From contig NZ_JAEVYN010000003.1 in assembly GCF_016807185.1 (NCBI RefSeq), positions 1 to 64,000 of the forward strand: a stretch of DNA of 64,000 bases. Reading direction: 5' to 3'. This stretch comes from Leptolyngbya sp. Cla-17 (lineage in GTDB: Bacteria > Cyanobacteriota > Cyanobacteriia > Leptolyngbyales > Leptolyngbyaceae). Shown piece by piece: positions 63,367 to 64,000 of this stretch. The notes beneath the pieces were generated by a model. The model was not told the origin of the DNA. It saw only the letters and a list, made by a program, of their open reading frames with translations, and did no database searches. Positions within the stretch are counted from its first letter, which is position 1. Each line of letters begins with the position of its first letter. The translations under genes were made by a program, and so were the position numbers.

Positions 63367-64000
63367 ATGTGGGAAATCATTTACAATCTCTTTTCGCCTA
63401 ACCCGTACATTCCCCACGGCCATTGCTACCTGTGGCAATCTCCGCTCGTGGTTTTGTACATCGTCAGCGATTTACTGATTGCAATTGCCTACTTTTCGAT
63501 CCCAGCCATGCTGCTTTACTTTGTTTGCCAGCGCCGGGACACTCCTTTTCCCAGAGTCTTTGTGCTGTTTGGAGCCTTCATTCTGCTGTGCGGCACAGGG
63601 CATTTACTCGAAATCTGGACTCTCTGGCAGCCGACTTATTGGCTTTCTGGGATTGAGAAAGCCATGACGGCATTAGTCTCCTGCTACACTGCCTTGAAAT
63701 TGATCGAGTTGCTGCCAGAATTTTTGGCTTTACGAACTCCAAGGGAATTAGAAACCGTTAACCAAGCCTTGCAAGCGCAAATCGCCGTTAGCGAACTAGC
63801 TTATCGGGAACTGCAACGATCCGAACAAACGCTACAAGCGATCGTTACTGGCACCGCCTCTGTGGCTGGAGAAGCGTTTTTTTCAGCTCTGGTGCAAAAT
63901 CTAGCGACCTCTTTAGATGTACCTTACGTTCTAGTTTCGGAAATTATTGGTCAGCAGCCTCCAGTGTTGAAAACGCTAGCGTTTTGGGCGAAAGAGCAGA
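63367..64000 (+). CDS. Ethylene-receptor-like sensor (N-terminal part, runs off the window)
   Basis: The first about 211 residues are in the window. Three hydrophobic segments form the ethylene-binding domain: SDLLIAIAYFSIPAMLLYFV (Asp of helix 1), then FVLFGAFILLCGTGHLLEIW (Cys and His four residues apart, the copper ligands) and ALVSCYTALKLIELLPEF. This matches plant ETR1 and the cyanobacterial SynEtr1 type. The sequence then enters a coiled coil (LQAQIAVSELAYRELQRSEQ) and what looks like a GAF domain. The kinase part would lie beyond 64000. Start at ATG 63367 after GAAGAAGCC. Confidence 0.85.
   Translation, partial: MWEIIYNLFSPNPYIPHGHCYLWQSPLVVLYIVSDLLIAIAYFSIPAMLLYFVCQRRDTPFPRVFVLFGAFILLCGTGHLLEIWTLWQPTYWLSGIEKAMTALVSCYTALKLIELLPEFLALRTPRELETVNQALQAQIAVSELAYRELQRSEQTLQAIVTGTASVAGEAFFSALVQNLATSLDVPYVLVSEIIGQQPPVLKTLAFWAKEQ

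Overview
The window is cyanobacterial DNA. The octamer GCGATCGC (HIP1) recurs throughout, there is a long tRNA gene array of the kind found on cyanobacterial extrachromosomal replicons, and the signalling genes are PAS/GAF histidine kinases with bilin-type Cys-His GAF motifs. No rRNA, ribosomal-protein, rep or par gene is visible, so plasmid versus chromosome cannot be decided.

The central feature is a giant inverted repeat. Bases 1-18306 are the reverse complement of 18307-36650, and the symmetry axis lies between 18306 and 18307 with no spacer (core GGTTAACC). Mirror positions add to 36613 near the axis, about 36615 at 4 kb and 36651 at base 1. The left arm therefore loses bases progressively, steeply in the outermost 2.7 kb, and carries many broken genes. 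The right arm is mostly intact and continues into unique sequence at 36651. At 25891-27861 the right arm encodes a 656-residue protein with the motif set of the telomere resolvases (protelomerases TelN/TelK/TelA). The simplest reading is that 18307 is the physical end of a linear replicon closed by a covalent DNA hairpin, and that sequencing ran round the hairpin and copied the end a second time. The left arm is then a low-quality echo rather than extra genes.

Layout, taking 18307 as the end. 18307-18771: telomere with direct and inverted CCTTATC/CCCTATC motifs. 18772-24666: subtelomeric small genes, namely two unknowns, a MerR-like regulator divergent from a nucleotidyltransferase, a GIY-YIG protein, a Fic protein, a PD-(D/E)XK-like protein and an AlkB-like dioxygenase. 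24801-27861: a small unknown operon divergent from the resolvase gene, with a shared control region that carries the telomere motif GATAAGGATA. 28176-33925: decaying genes (exonuclease fragment, secreted proteins, CAP proteins, XRE-like regulator, truncated tyrosine recombinase) and a complete IS256-family element with 8-bp target duplication. 33981-37226: alpha/beta hydrolase, tautomerase and SelO pseudokinase. 37485-39221: ribbon-helix-helix regulator, HNH endonuclease and a partner gene. 39414-42495: 34 assignable tRNA genes covering all 20 amino acids plus two degenerate ones; three copies carry the same small hairpin insertion in the T loop. 42543-45104: DUF3883-like nuclease, an unknown, a GNAT acetyltransferase and an unknown. 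45617-64000: six large sensory proteins (response regulator-kinase, hybrid kinase, two GAF/PAS kinases with bilin-type motifs, a Cache kinase, a GGDEF cyclase) and the start of an ethylene-receptor-like protein.

How parts may work together. The resolvase would cut and rejoin the palindromic junction made when the hairpin end is replicated, restoring two hairpins. Its promoter holds the telomere motif, which suggests self-control. The ribbon-helix-helix protein has an 18-bp perfect operator at its own promoter, and its half-site recurs five times across the tRNA-array promoter, which suggests it controls the array. Both arms contain independent small indels, so the best gene models come from combining the two copies.
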